Shown here: positions 9,601 through 18,521 of the stretch, piece by piece | Position numbering within the stretch: position 1 is the stretch's first letter | How the letters are laid out: each line of letters starts with the position of its first letter | From: Chloroflexota bacterium | Lineage (GTDB): Bacteria > Chloroflexota > Dehalococcoidia > JACQUD01 | Direction of reading: 5' to 3' | Length of the DNA: 42,332 nt | Assembly (NCBI GenBank): GCA_016210485.1 | Contig: JACQUD010000002.1 | Location: 1-42,332 of the forward strand | The notes under the pieces: generated by a model | What the model saw: only the letters and a program-made list of their open reading frames with translations | Told to the model about the DNA's origin: nothing | The model's database searches: none | Position numbers and translations under genes: made by a program

Positions 9601-10807
9601 AACGTGCCATGAGCATACTGTCAACCTCTGCGGTAGTTCCAGCAGCAGCATGAGCCACTGGGATGAAGTGCTGGTATTCTATGTTGCCTTCAAAGAGAGC
9701 CCACTCAGGCTCCTTCATCAATGCCGCAGGCCCCAGGATGTCGTTATAAGCGTCTGATTGTTCTATAGCAGTGACGTCCTTGCGATGCAAATGAGTTTGG
9801 GCAGCTTCATACCCCACAAGTCGCTTGCCTGTCATGGCCAACCAGTTCTGGCGCATAGCAAAGAGCCTATTGAGTTCAAGCTGAATCTCCACTTCCACCA
9901 GAGCCTCTCTGACATCAGAGTCCTGGCTCAGCGGCTGACCATCGTGTTTCGTCTCTCGACAATAGGCCAGGACGAACTCTTGATTGTGGTCCCGAACTGT
10001 GAATCCGAGGTTTATTTGTGGAGGCATGGTACCTGAACTACCTGCACTGATAGCTCGCCAGCCATTAGTGGCGTTTTCATGCCCACCGATGAGATACTCC
10101 ACCGGCACCCGGACGTTCTCAAAGAATATATGCCATCCCCCAGTGTGGCAATTTCGCATCATCGGCACACGAACTTTGCTGATGCCCGGCAGGCCTACTG
10201 GAACCAGGAAAAGACCTATGTTTCGACGACGAGGTGCCTTGGGGTCGGTAACAGCCACGACAAAGATATAATCGGCGTTATCGTATTGGGAGCCCAGCCA
10301 GATCTTCGACCCATTCACGACGTAATCATCCCCATCGCGGATGGCTGTTGTCTTCACTGAAGCTGCGTCACTTCCACAATCGGGCTCGCTGTAACCTTGC
10401 CACGCGATAATTTCGCCTCTTAGTAGAGGCGTCCCGAATCGCTTCTTCTGTTCTTCCGTACCCATCATCAAGAGCTGAGGGCCAAAAAACCCGAGAGAGC
10501 TTACAAAAAAGTCCCCTACCCCGAAGCGCGACCATGGCCGCTGAGCTACCTCTGAGTCGACGACAGCAGCCTCATCCACGCTAAGCCCGCCGCCGCCGTA
10601 TTCCTTGGGCCAGGTCGATGCTAGCCAGCCCTTCGCGCCCAGCTTGCGTCGCGCCTCTCGGATGAACTCATATTTGGTGCTTCCGGGGAGTACATCGTGT
10701 GGGTTATCCGATATCTCAAAGTCCATAGGTATATTAAGGTCAAGCCAGGCTCGCACTTCATTGCGAAGCTTTGCTAGCTTCGGCGTGTCGTGAAATTCAA
10801 AATCCAT
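9578..10807 (-). CDS. acyl-CoA dehydrogenase family protein, large paralog D
   Basis: 409 aa, MDFEFHDTPKLAKLRNEVRAWLDL...EPDCGSDAASVKTTAIRDGDDYVVNGSKIWLGSQYDNADY. Confidence 0.95.
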   Translation of the reverse strand: MDFEFHDTPKLAKLRNEVRAWLDLNIPMDFEISDNPHDVLPGSTKYEFIREARRKLGAKGWLASTWPKEYGGGGLSVDEAAVVDSEVAQRPWSRFGVGDFFVSSLGFFGPQLLMMGTEEQKKRFGTPLLRGEIIAWQGYSEPDCGSDAASVKTTAIRDGDDYVVNGSKIWLGSQYDNADYIFVVAVTDPKAPRRRNIGLFLVPVGLPGISKVRVPMMRNCHTGGWHIFFENVRVPVEYLIGGHENATNGWRAISAGSSGTMPPQINLGFTVRDHNQEFVLAYCRETKHDGQPLSQDSDVREALVEVEIQLELNRLFAMRQNWLAMTGKRLVGYEAAQTHLHRKDVTAIEQSDAYNDILGPAALMKEPEWALFEGNIEYQHFIPVAHAAAGTTAEVDSMLMARWACRIGD

Positions 10808-10843
10808 GGCCGCCCTCCTCTTTTTCCTCTCTCTTTATGCTAA

Positions 10844-10872
10844 CGTCTATCACTTTTTGGTTTCCTTGTCAA
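10844..10872 (-). promoter_or_regulatory. sigma70-like promoter for ACAD paralog D
   Basis: Minus strand TTGACA (10872-10867), 17-nt spacer, TAGACG (10849-10844). Confidence 0.5.
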
Positions 10873-10989
10873 TACTCCTGTGGATAACCCACCTTCTCTC
10901 CCCCTATAAGAGAGAGCTTTCGGCCTCCGTCAAATTCAGCCCCGCTGTTACTGGCTCACACTTCTACTAGTCGCCGGCCCGGCACACCC
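10867..10989. repeat. intergenic duplicate, copy 2 (paralog D/E junction)
   Basis: Near-identical to 9478-9600 by direct reading. Confidence 0.85.
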
Positions 10990-12184
10990 AACGCGACATA
11001 AGCATCTTGCTAATTTCCTGGGTAGTTCCGGCAGAAGCATGAGCCACAGGGGCGAAGTGCTGGTATTCAAGGTTGCCCTCAAAAAGGGCCCACTCAGGCT
11101 CCTTAATCAATGCCGCAGGCCCCAGGATATCGCTATAAGCCTCTGCCTGTTTTATGGCAGTGACCTTTCCATGCACACCACTTTGGGCGGCTTCGTATCC
11201 TGCAAGTCGGCTGCCAGTCATGGCCTGCCAGTTCTGGCGTATAGCAAAGAGCCTTCTGATCTCCAGTTGAATCTCCACTTCAGCCAGAGCTTCTCTGACA
11301 TCGGAGTCCTGGCTCAGCGGCAGGCCGTCACGTTTTGTCTCCTGACAATAGGCCAGGACGAACTCTTGGTTGCGGTCCCGAATTAAGAAGCCGAACCTTA
11401 TTTGTGGAAGTCTGGTAGCTGAACTGACAACTCGCCAGCCATTAGCAGCGTTTTCGTGCCCACCGATGAGATACTCCACCGGCATCCGGACGTTCTCAAA
11501 GAATACCTGCCATGCTCCAGTGTGCATACTGCGCATCCAGGGCACATGAACTTTGCTGATGCCCGGCAGACCTATCGGGACCAGGAAAAGACCTATGTTT
11601 CGATGTCGAGGTGCTTTGGGGTCGGTGACGGCTACGAGAAAGATATAGTCGGCGTTATCGTATTGGGAGCCCAGCCAGATCTTCGACCCATTCACGACGT
11701 AATCATCCCCATCGCGGATGGCTGTCGTTTTCACTGCAGCTAGATCACTCCCACAGTCGGGCTCGCTTTCACCTGTCCATCCAATAACTTCGCCTCTCAG
11801 AAAGGGCGGCAGGAACCGCTTCTTCTGCTCCTCCGTACCCAGGGCATAGAGCATAGGGCCAAAAATATCGAAGAACCCTGTATAATAGTCCCCTATACCG
11901 AAGTGCGACCACGGCCGCTGAGCTACCTCTGACTCGATAACATAAGCCTCCTCTACGCTAAGGCCCCCGCCACCATACTTCTTGGGCCAGGTCGGTGCTA
12001 GCCAGCCCTTCGCACCCAGCTTGTGTCGTGCCGTTCGGATGAACTCATATTTGGTGCTGCCGGGGAGTATATCATGGGGGTTGTCCGGTATCTCAAAGTC
12101 CATAGGTATGTGGAGGTCAAGCCAGGCTCGCACTTCCTTGCGAAACTTTGCCAGCTTCGGCGTGTCGCGAAATTCAAAATCCAT
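10967..12184 (-). CDS. acyl-CoA dehydrogenase family protein, large paralog E
   Basis: ORF 10967..12292; start reassigned to the internal Met (MDFEFRDTPKLAKF) by comparison with paralogs and a gaggGCAGCC RBS context. Confidence 0.94.
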   Translation of the reverse strand: MDFEFRDTPKLAKFRKEVRAWLDLHIPMDFEIPDNPHDILPGSTKYEFIRTARHKLGAKGWLAPTWPKKYGGGGLSVEEAYVIESEVAQRPWSHFGIGDYYTGFFDIFGPMLYALGTEEQKKRFLPPFLRGEVIGWTGESEPDCGSDLAAVKTTAIRDGDDYVVNGSKIWLGSQYDNADYIFLVAVTDPKAPRHRNIGLFLVPIGLPGISKVHVPWMRSMHTGAWQVFFENVRMPVEYLIGGHENAANGWRVVSSATRLPQIRFGFLIRDRNQEFVLAYCQETKRDGLPLSQDSDVREALAEVEIQLEIRRLFAIRQNWQAMTGSRLAGYEAAQSGVHGKVTAIKQAEAYSDILGPAALIKEPEWALFEGNLEYQHFAPVAHASAGTTQEISKMLMSRWVCRAGD

Positions 12185-12340
12185 GGCTGCCCTCCGCTTT
12201 TTCCTCTTTGTGTTAACGTCTTTTATCATATTTTGGGTTTCTTTGTCAACATTGTGTGCTAGTTCACTACACATGAAACGGGTTATAGGCAACCCCTGTT
12301 TCGCTCCTTCTCATTAATAGGTTTAACAGCGTAGAGGCAA

Positions 12341-12370
12341 TTGCTGTCTTTGCTATTATTCTGCTACAAT
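12341..12370 (+). promoter_or_regulatory. candidate promoter for metV-like gene
   Basis: TTGCTG (12341-12346), 18-nt spacer, TACAAT (12365-12370). Confidence 0.4.
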
Positions 12371-12407
12371 GAAATTGATACGTTCTAGAGGCTTCAGGGA
12401 GGGCAAC

Positions 12408-13076
12408 ATGATTATAACAGAGCAGAAGACCGTTGAAGAGATATCCAAAGCCCTGGAGAAGCATAGTAAGGTCTTCATCTTCGGCTGCGGCTCCTGTGCC
12501 ACGGCCTGGCACACCGGGGGCGAGCCCGAGGTTAAGGAGATGGCAGCCAAGCTTATGGAGTTGGGCAAGACCATCACTGGCTGGACGGTCTCAGAGGAGT
12601 GCTGCGACGAGCGCAAGATAAAGCGGGAGATCCGCGGCCACAAAGGGGCTATCGAGGAGGCCGACGCCTTCTTGGTCATGTCCTGCGGGGCCGGGGTGCG
12701 CACCATTGCCCTGGTGGACGAGGAACGGCCCGCCTATCCCGCCCTGAACAGTCTCTACCTGGCCCGCCTGGAGAGGCTCACCAAGTCTGAGGAAGGGTGT
12801 GTCCTATGCGGCGATTGTATCCTGGACAAGACGGGGGGCATCTGTCCCATGACTACCTGTCCCAAGGAGCTCCTCAACGGCCCCTGCGGCGGCTATAAGG
12901 ACGGTATGTGTGAGGTGGACCCCGAACGCCCCTGTGCCTGGATACTAATTTACGAGCGGCTGAAGAAGTTCAACCAGATGGAGAAATACGAGGCCATTCA
13001 GGAGCCCAAGGACCAGTCCCGGCGCAAGCATCCGCGTCATGTGGACAAGGGGGCAGCTGAGAAGGTGGCAGTCTGA
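12408..13076 (+). CDS. metV: methylenetetrahydrofolate reductase C-terminal domain protein (MetV-like, Cys-rich)
   Basis: FGCGSCATAWHTGGEPEVKEMAAKL, GWTVSEECCDERKI, CVLCGDCILDKTGGICPMTTCPKELLNGPCGGYKDGMCEVDPERPCAW; ATG at 12408 preceded by gggaggg. Confidence 0.88.
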   Translation: MIITEQKTVEEISKALEKHSKVFIFGCGSCATAWHTGGEPEVKEMAAKLMELGKTITGWTVSEECCDERKIKREIRGHKGAIEEADAFLVMSCGAGVRTIALVDEERPAYPALNSLYLARLERLTKSEEGCVLCGDCILDKTGGICPMTTCPKELLNGPCGGYKDGMCEVDPERPCAWILIYERLKKFNQMEKYEAIQEPKDQSRRKHPRHVDKGAAEKVAV

Positions 13077-13124
13077 GGAGAGAGCGTAGCGACATGCTCA
13101 AGCCAAAGGATTCTAAATAGAATC

Positions 13125-13838
13125 ATGGGCTTTGCTCTCAGGAAGAGCACCATTAGCGCTTCTTTTGCCTCTCTCATAAGCGGTCTTATCCTTCTGACAG
13201 TATCTTGTAATCCCGCTGTTCCCATATCCCTAGATACACCTTCTCCCCATATTATCCTCACGCCTGCCCTAACTCCAACGCCTACACCGATAGCCACATC
13301 TCTTCCTCTTGCTCCCGCTATAACACCTTTGCCCACTCCTACGCCTACCCTGATGCCAATGCTCACACCATCAGCAACACCTGTCCCCACGTCTATGCTG
13401 ACCCTTTCCCCCACCCACACTCCAACTCCCACATCTATCCCGACACCAACGCCCACATCGACGGCCACACCTGCCCCTACGCCTGTGCCCACTGTCTCCA
13501 GCGTAGTCATCAGATGCATCCTTTATGACGGACTGGTGCCCAGGACTGAGGCCGATGAATACGTAGAGATCGAGAACGTGGGAGAGACTTCCCAGAGCTT
13601 AACGGGTTGGGTGCTCAGAGACATCTCCGAAGGATACCCCTTGTTCACCTTCCCTGACTTCGAGCTGAAGCCGGGGCAGAGGATAAGGGTCTATACCAAC
13701 GAGGTGCATCCGGAGTGGGGAGGGTTCTCCTTTGGCTATGGGAGCACTGTTTGGAACAACACCCAGCCCGATGCCGCAGCCCTGTTCGATGCCATAGGCC
13801 GGGAGGTATCTAGAAAAAGCTACCCGCCCGGGTGCTAA
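13125..13838 (+). CDS. predicted lipoprotein with Pro/Thr-rich linker and lamin-tail (LTD) domain
   Basis: N-terminal hydrophobic segment plus lipobox-like LLTVSC; long PTPTPT linker; C-terminal EYVEIENVGETSQSLTGWVLRDISEGYPLFTFPDFELKPGQRIRVYT is LTD-like. Confidence 0.8.
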   Translation: MGFALRKSTISASFASLISGLILLTVSCNPAVPISLDTPSPHIILTPALTPTPTPIATSLPLAPAITPLPTPTPTLMPMLTPSATPVPTSMLTLSPTHTPTPTSIPTPTPTSTATPAPTPVPTVSSVVIRCILYDGLVPRTEADEYVEIENVGETSQSLTGWVLRDISEGYPLFTFPDFELKPGQRIRVYTNEVHPEWGGFSFGYGSTVWNNTQPDAAALFDAIGREVSRKSYPPGC

Positions 13839-13857
13839 TCAGTCCCGGCCCTAATGC

Positions 13858-14727
13858 CTAAAGCCCCGCCGCGTCCAGGATGGCGGGCACCCGCTTCTCC
13901 CAGCCGATGGGCATGAGGTGCACCCCCTGGCACAGGCCCTTGAACTCCTTGATGAGCCGGGCCGTAACCTCGATGCACTTCTGGGGCTTGCTCTCCGCCT
14001 TCTCCATCTCCTCGATGAGGGAATCCGGGACCTTGATGCCAGCCACGTTCTTGTTCATGAATCGGGCCTGGGCGGGCGACTTTATGAGGACGATGCCGGC
14101 CATGATAGGCACTTTGAGATGCTTCACCTGGGCCATGAAGCTCTCTAGGAGCTTGGCGTCATAGACCGCCTGGGTCTGGAAGAATTGCGCCCCCGCCTTG
14201 ACCTTCTTCTCCATCTTCATTATCTGGGGCTCCAGGGGCACCGCCCCCGGCGTCACCACCGCCCCCAGACAGAACTTGGGGGCACCCTTCAGCTCCTTCC
14301 CCGCCATATCGAACCCCTCCTGGAGGCGCTTGGCCACCCGGAGGAGGGAGACAGAGTCCAGGTCGAACACGGGCTTGGCCTGCGGGTGGTCCCCCAGAGA
14401 GACATAGTCGCCGGTGAGGCAGAGGACGTTCTCGATGCCAAGGACATAGGCGCTGAGGAGGTCGGACTGGAGGGCGATGCGGTTGCGGTCGCGGCAGGTG
14501 AGCTGGAAGACTGGCTCCAGCCCCCGCTGCTTCAGCAAGCAACTGGTGGCCAGGGAGCCGTTGCGCATCACCGAGGACTGCTGGTCGGTGACGTTGAAGG
14601 CGTCGGCCCGACCCCGGACTAGCTCGGCGTCCTCCAGGCACTGGGCCATATCCACCCCCTTGGGTGGGGCCACCTCCGAGGTAACCACGAACTTCCCTGA
14701 CTTCAGCACATCTATGAGCTGGGCCAT
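13858..14727 (-). CDS. metF: methylenetetrahydrofolate reductase
   Basis: KFVVTSEVAPPKGVDMAQCLEDAELVRGRADAFNVTDQQSSVMRNGSL...NVLCLTGDYVSLGDHPQAKPVFDLDSV; start chosen at MAQLIDVL. Confidence 0.92.
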   Translation of the reverse strand: MAQLIDVLKSGKFVVTSEVAPPKGVDMAQCLEDAELVRGRADAFNVTDQQSSVMRNGSLATSCLLKQRGLEPVFQLTCRDRNRIALQSDLLSAYVLGIENVLCLTGDYVSLGDHPQAKPVFDLDSVSLLRVAKRLQEGFDMAGKELKGAPKFCLGAVVTPGAVPLEPQIMKMEKKVKAGAQFFQTQAVYDAKLLESFMAQVKHLKVPIMAGIVLIKSPAQARFMNKNVAGIKVPDSLIEEMEKAESKPQKCIEVTARLIKEFKGLCQGVHLMPIGWEKRVPAILDAAGL

Positions 14728-14757
14728 ATTAGAACTCCCCCTTATGCCCAAAATTTA

Positions 14758-14773
14758 AGGGGCTGACGCCCCT
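14758..14773. terminator. hairpin between coaBC and metF, possible weak terminator
   Basis: AGGGGC TGAC GCCCCT with T-rich flank on both strands (CTCTTTCT / TAAATTTT). Confidence 0.4.
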
Positions 14774-14798
14774 CTTTCTAACCTGGTCTTGGCAATAA

Positions 14799-16004
14799 TC
14801 AGTTTCCAGCTCCCCTCTCTTTGAGAAGCTCCACTATCTTATTCAGGATACGCTCGGCCAGCTCCGATTTCAACATCAGGGGCAGGGCCTCCTCCTTCCC
14901 TCGGCAGTCCATGAGGACAGCCCGATTGGTATCGGTGGCGAAGCCGGAGTCGGAGGCAGCCACATCGTTGGCAACTATGAGATCCAGCCCCTTCTCCCGG
15001 AGCTTTTTCCGAGCGTTGGCTACTAAGTTCTCCGTCTCGGCGGCGAAGCCCACCCGCAACACTCCTTTGGGCACCTCTGGGAAGAAGTCCTGGATCTTCT
15101 TCAGCTTAAGAGTCAGGGCTTCTCTACCGGGGCTTTTCTTGACCTTTTGCTTCGCCACCTCAGCGGGGCGGAAATCGCTCACAGCGGCTGCCATAATGAC
15201 GGCGTCGGCCCCTTGGCACGCCGAGAGGATGGCCTCGCGCATTTGGGCCACGGTCTGCACATGCCGCGTCTCCACCCCAAAGGGGTCGGGCAGGGTGGCC
15301 GCGGTCACCAGGGCCACCTGAGCGCCCCGATCTCGAGCGGCCTCGGCTAGGGCATATCCCATTTTACCGGAGGAGCGGTTGGTGATTACACGGACGGGGT
15401 CGATAGGCTCCTGGGTGCCCCCGGCGCTGACCACCACCTTACGCCCCGCCAGGTCGCCGCCCCTGCCCAGGACTTGCTTCAAGGCATCCATTATCTCCTG
15501 GGCGTCCACCAGGCGGCCCAGCCCCATCTCCCCACTGGCCAGGCGGCCATAGCCCGGCCCCACCATGGTGAAGCCTCGCTCCTTGAGCTTGGCCAGGTTC
15601 TCCTGAGTGGCCGCCGCCTGGAACATGGCCGCATCCATTGCCGGTGCCACCAGCACCGGGGCCTGAGTGGCCAGGACGGTGACGGTGAGCATGTCATCTG
15701 CCAGGCCCTGGGCTAGCTTGGCCAGGATGTTGGCCGTGGCCGGGGCAATGACCACCCCCTGGGCGCGGCGAGCCAGAGCTACGTGCTCCACGGCAAACTC
15801 TGAGCTTATATCGAACATATCGGTGATGACGGGGCGTCCGGTGATGGCTCTGAAGGAGAGGAGGGTGACGAACTCCTGGGCGGAGCGGGTCATGATAACG
15901 TTCACCTCGGCCCCGGCCTGGGTGAGTTTGGAGGCCAGGTCCACCGCCTTATAGGCGGCGATGCTTCCTGTGACCCCAAGGATTAGCTTCTTATCCTTAA
16001 GCAT
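14799..16004 (-). CDS. coaBC: bifunctional phosphopantothenoylcysteine decarboxylase / phosphopantothenate-cysteine ligase
   Basis: KKLILGVTGSIAAYKAVDLASKL, VVIAPATANILAKLAQGLADDMLT, VSAGGTQEPIDPVRVITNRSSGKMGYALAEAA. Confidence 0.97.
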   Translation of the reverse strand: MLKDKKLILGVTGSIAAYKAVDLASKLTQAGAEVNVIMTRSAQEFVTLLSFRAITGRPVITDMFDISSEFAVEHVALARRAQGVVIAPATANILAKLAQGLADDMLTVTVLATQAPVLVAPAMDAAMFQAAATQENLAKLKERGFTMVGPGYGRLASGEMGLGRLVDAQEIMDALKQVLGRGGDLAGRKVVVSAGGTQEPIDPVRVITNRSSGKMGYALAEAARDRGAQVALVTAATLPDPFGVETRHVQTVAQMREAILSACQGADAVIMAAAVSDFRPAEVAKQKVKKSPGREALTLKLKKIQDFFPEVPKGVLRVGFAAETENLVANARKKLREKGLDLIVANDVAASDSGFATDTNRAVLMDCRGKEEALPLMLKSELAERILNKIVELLKERGAGN

Positions 16005-16013
16005 TATCTACCG

Positions 16014-16793
16014 CTATCCTGGCGAAGCAGGGATATTTAGCTCATGGATGAGCCTGAGCCCCACCAGGGTCAAGTCCGGGTTCACAACATCGAAGGCGGT
16101 GGTCTCCTTGGCTATAATCTGGGCCAGGCCGCCTGTGGCCACCACCCTGACCATGCCCCCTATCTCCTGGCGGAAGCGTTGCACTAGCCCCTCCACCATG
16201 GCTACATAGCCGAAGATGAGCCCAGATTGCATGCTGGCCACGGTGTTCTTGCCTATGGCCGCCTTCGGCCGGGTCAGCTCGATGCGCGGGAGGCGAGCTG
16301 TCCTCTCGAAGAGGGCATCTGTGGCGATGCCCAGGCCAGGAAAGATAGCACCTCCCAGGTAGTCCCCTTCCTTGGAGACAGCATCGAACACCGTGGCAGT
16401 GCCGAAGTCTACTACAATGACCGGCCCGCCATAGAGCTTATAGGCCGCCAGAGCATCCACCACCCGGTCCGCCCCCACCTCCCGAGGGTTATCGTAAAGG
16501 ATACGCACCCCGGTCTTGATGCCCGTTCCCACCACTAGAGGTGAGACCTTGAGATAGCGCTGGCACATCTCCTCGAAGGTGGAGATGAGGGGTGGCACTA
16601 CGCTGCACAGGATGGCATCGCTAACGATAGATGAGGAGAGCCCTTGGGTTTTCAACAGATCGAAGAGCATCACCGCATACTCGTCAGGCATCTTGTGGAC
16701 ATCGCTATATAGCCGCCAGGAAGCTCTCAATGTCTCCCCATCGAAGATGCCCAGGACGATATTGGTATTTCCTATGTCCGCAGCTAGAAGCAT
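16014..16793 (-). CDS. coaX: type III pantothenate kinase
   Basis: MLLAADIGNTNIVLGIFDG, REVGADRVVDALAAYKLYGGPVIVVDFGTATVFDAVS. Confidence 0.97.
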   Translation of the reverse strand: MLLAADIGNTNIVLGIFDGETLRASWRLYSDVHKMPDEYAVMLFDLLKTQGLSSSIVSDAILCSVVPPLISTFEEMCQRYLKVSPLVVGTGIKTGVRILYDNPREVGADRVVDALAAYKLYGGPVIVVDFGTATVFDAVSKEGDYLGGAIFPGLGIATDALFERTARLPRIELTRPKAAIGKNTVASMQSGLIFGYVAMVEGLVQRFRQEIGGMVRVVATGGLAQIIAKETTAFDVVNPDLTLVGLRLIHELNIPASPG

Positions 16794-16896
16794 TAGCTCC
16801 TCCCACTGCTGGTAAACAGGCTTCAGAGGAATTATAGCTTACAGGAAGCAAAACAGGCAAGCTTACCTTCAGGGTCGTTTAGGAACACCCTGTACT

Positions 16897-17160
16897 CTAG
16901 TAGAAGGTGTCATGCCCTTGGCCGAAGGCCTCCACGGGGTCCGAGTCCGACCGGAGAGAGGCCCCCTGTTGCCAGATGTAAAAAGGCACTCCCAGGGGGT
17001 TCAGGTGAGCGTCCACGAACTCCTGCACCTGGGCCGCCACGTCGCGCCTCAAGGCTTCTTGGCTCCGGTAGGCGGGGCGCAAACGGGCATCAGCCAAATG
17101 CTCCGCCAGCCTCTCGGCGAAATCCGCCACACCCATATACTTCGGCCTCTCTATCTTCAC
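16897..17160 (-). CDS. hypothetical protein (87 aa), translationally coupled to MFS gene
   Basis: Start overlaps the stop of the upstream MFS gene by 4 nt (17157-17160). Confidence 0.6.
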   Translation of the reverse strand: MKIERPKYMGVADFAERLAEHLADARLRPAYRSQEALRRDVAAQVQEFVDAHLNPLGVPFYIWQQGASLRSDSDPVEAFGQGHDTFY

Positions 17161-18521
17161 CTCCTTGGCTCATGCCCCAGGCTTACCTGGCTGGCCCTCG
17201 CCAGGGATAGGCGCCGGGCCTGTCCCGCCACCAGCCTCACCTTGCGAGGGGCCGCCATCCAGATAAGAGATGCTGCCAGCACCAGACACACCATGACCGT
17301 CGCCAGGGCCACCCTGTAGTCCCCAGCGATATCGTAGATCAGACCTCCCAGGTAGGAACCCATGGCCCCTCCCACACCGAAGCCAGCCGTGACCACGCCG
17401 TTGATAGAACCGAAATTCTTGCCCTGGAACAGGTCGGCAGCGGTGGGGGCAAAGGTAGATGTATTGATACCTACCCCCAGTCCGAAAGCCACGGCGAAGA
17501 GATAGAGTAGCCAAGGATGGCGAGAGTCGCTGACGAAAAGCAGCATGCTCACCCCAATGACCATAAGGAAAATACCCAGGGTAACAGTTATCTCGCGGCC
17601 TATACGGTCCGAAAGGAGTCCGCCCAAATTCCCCACAGTGCTCATGGCCCCGTAAAGGGCGAAGATGAGGGTGGCGAAGACTTTGCCATAGCCAGCATCA
17701 ACAATCAAAGCTATCTGATGCACCAACAGGACGGTGAGGCCAATGCCCCAAAGGAAGAAGGAGGCAAAAAACAAAGCCCAGAACCGGCGGTTCCTCAGAG
17801 CCCTACCCAATGTCCACTCCGTTGTCACCCACTGGACATCCACAATGGTAGAGTCAGCGGGGGCTGGTCCAGCTCGGGAGGGTGCTTCCGGGCGCAGGCC
17901 ATCGATCTCCTGACCCACATCCCGGGGGTGGCGCTTGTGGAAGATAATGGCCAGAGGGATGATGATACCCGCAACTGCCACCCCCCAGATGATGTAGGCC
18001 ACCCTCCAGCTCCAGACGGCGATCATGAGTTGGGTGAGGAAGGGAGAAAAGAAGGCCAGGGCTGCCATGGCTTGGAACATGCCCATGGCGGCCCCCCGCT
18101 TTCGAACGAACCAGTTGGACAAGACCACACTGTGGGGAACATACCCCGTCAAGCACGCCCCCAGGGCCATGAGCATCCACAACAGATAAAACTGCCACAG
18201 GGCGCTGCCCCGGCTGGCGATGAGCGCCCCCAGGCCCAAGATGGCCGCCCCCACGGGCACTATCCTGCGCGTCCCCAGTCGGTCGGCCAAGGTGCCCACA
18301 ATGGGCGCTGACAAACCATAGACCACCACATTGGCCGAGTAGATGCCCGAGGCTGCAGCACGGCTCCAGCCGAGGTCATCCACCATGACCAGGAAGAAAC
18401 GGGAGAAGGAATGGCGGATGCTATAGCTGATGGCCATAGCAGTCCCCGAGACTGCCACTATGACCCAGCCATAGAATATAGGTGGGCTTTTGGCCTTACC
18501 CAAGGGCGTCACCTCCGCCAC
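17157..18521 (-). CDS. major facilitator superfamily transporter
   Basis: 454 aa, many hydrophobic helices; FYGWVIVAVSGTAMAISYSIRHSFS, GTLADRLGTRRIVPVGA, GLLSDRIGREITV. Confidence 0.92.
   Translation of the reverse strand: MAEVTPLGKAKSPPIFYGWVIVAVSGTAMAISYSIRHSFSRFFLVMVDDLGWSRAAASGIYSANVVVYGLSAPIVGTLADRLGTRRIVPVGAAILGLGALIASRGSALWQFYLLWMLMALGACLTGYVPHSVVLSNWFVRKRGAAMGMFQAMAALAFFSPFLTQLMIAVWSWRVAYIIWGVAVAGIIIPLAIIFHKRHPRDVGQEIDGLRPEAPSRAGPAPADSTIVDVQWVTTEWTLGRALRNRRFWALFFASFFLWGIGLTVLLVHQIALIVDAGYGKVFATLIFALYGAMSTVGNLGGLLSDRIGREITVTLGIFLMVIGVSMLLFVSDSRHPWLLYLFAVAFGLGVGINTSTFAPTAADLFQGKNFGSINGVVTAGFGVGGAMGSYLGGLIYDIAGDYRVALATVMVCLVLAASLIWMAAPRKVRLVAGQARRLSLARASQVSLGHEPRR

Noticed and set aside
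13261-13500. Repetitive cc-ac-cc tract as a possible tandem repeat or CRISPR-like array
   Set aside because: Irregular periodicity and fully explained by PT-rich coding sequence; no constant repeat with variable spacers.
13037-13519. Minus-strand ORF rich in GVGVGVG
   Set aside because: Reverse complement of the Pro/Thr-rich linker of the LTD lipoprotein; low-complexity artefact.
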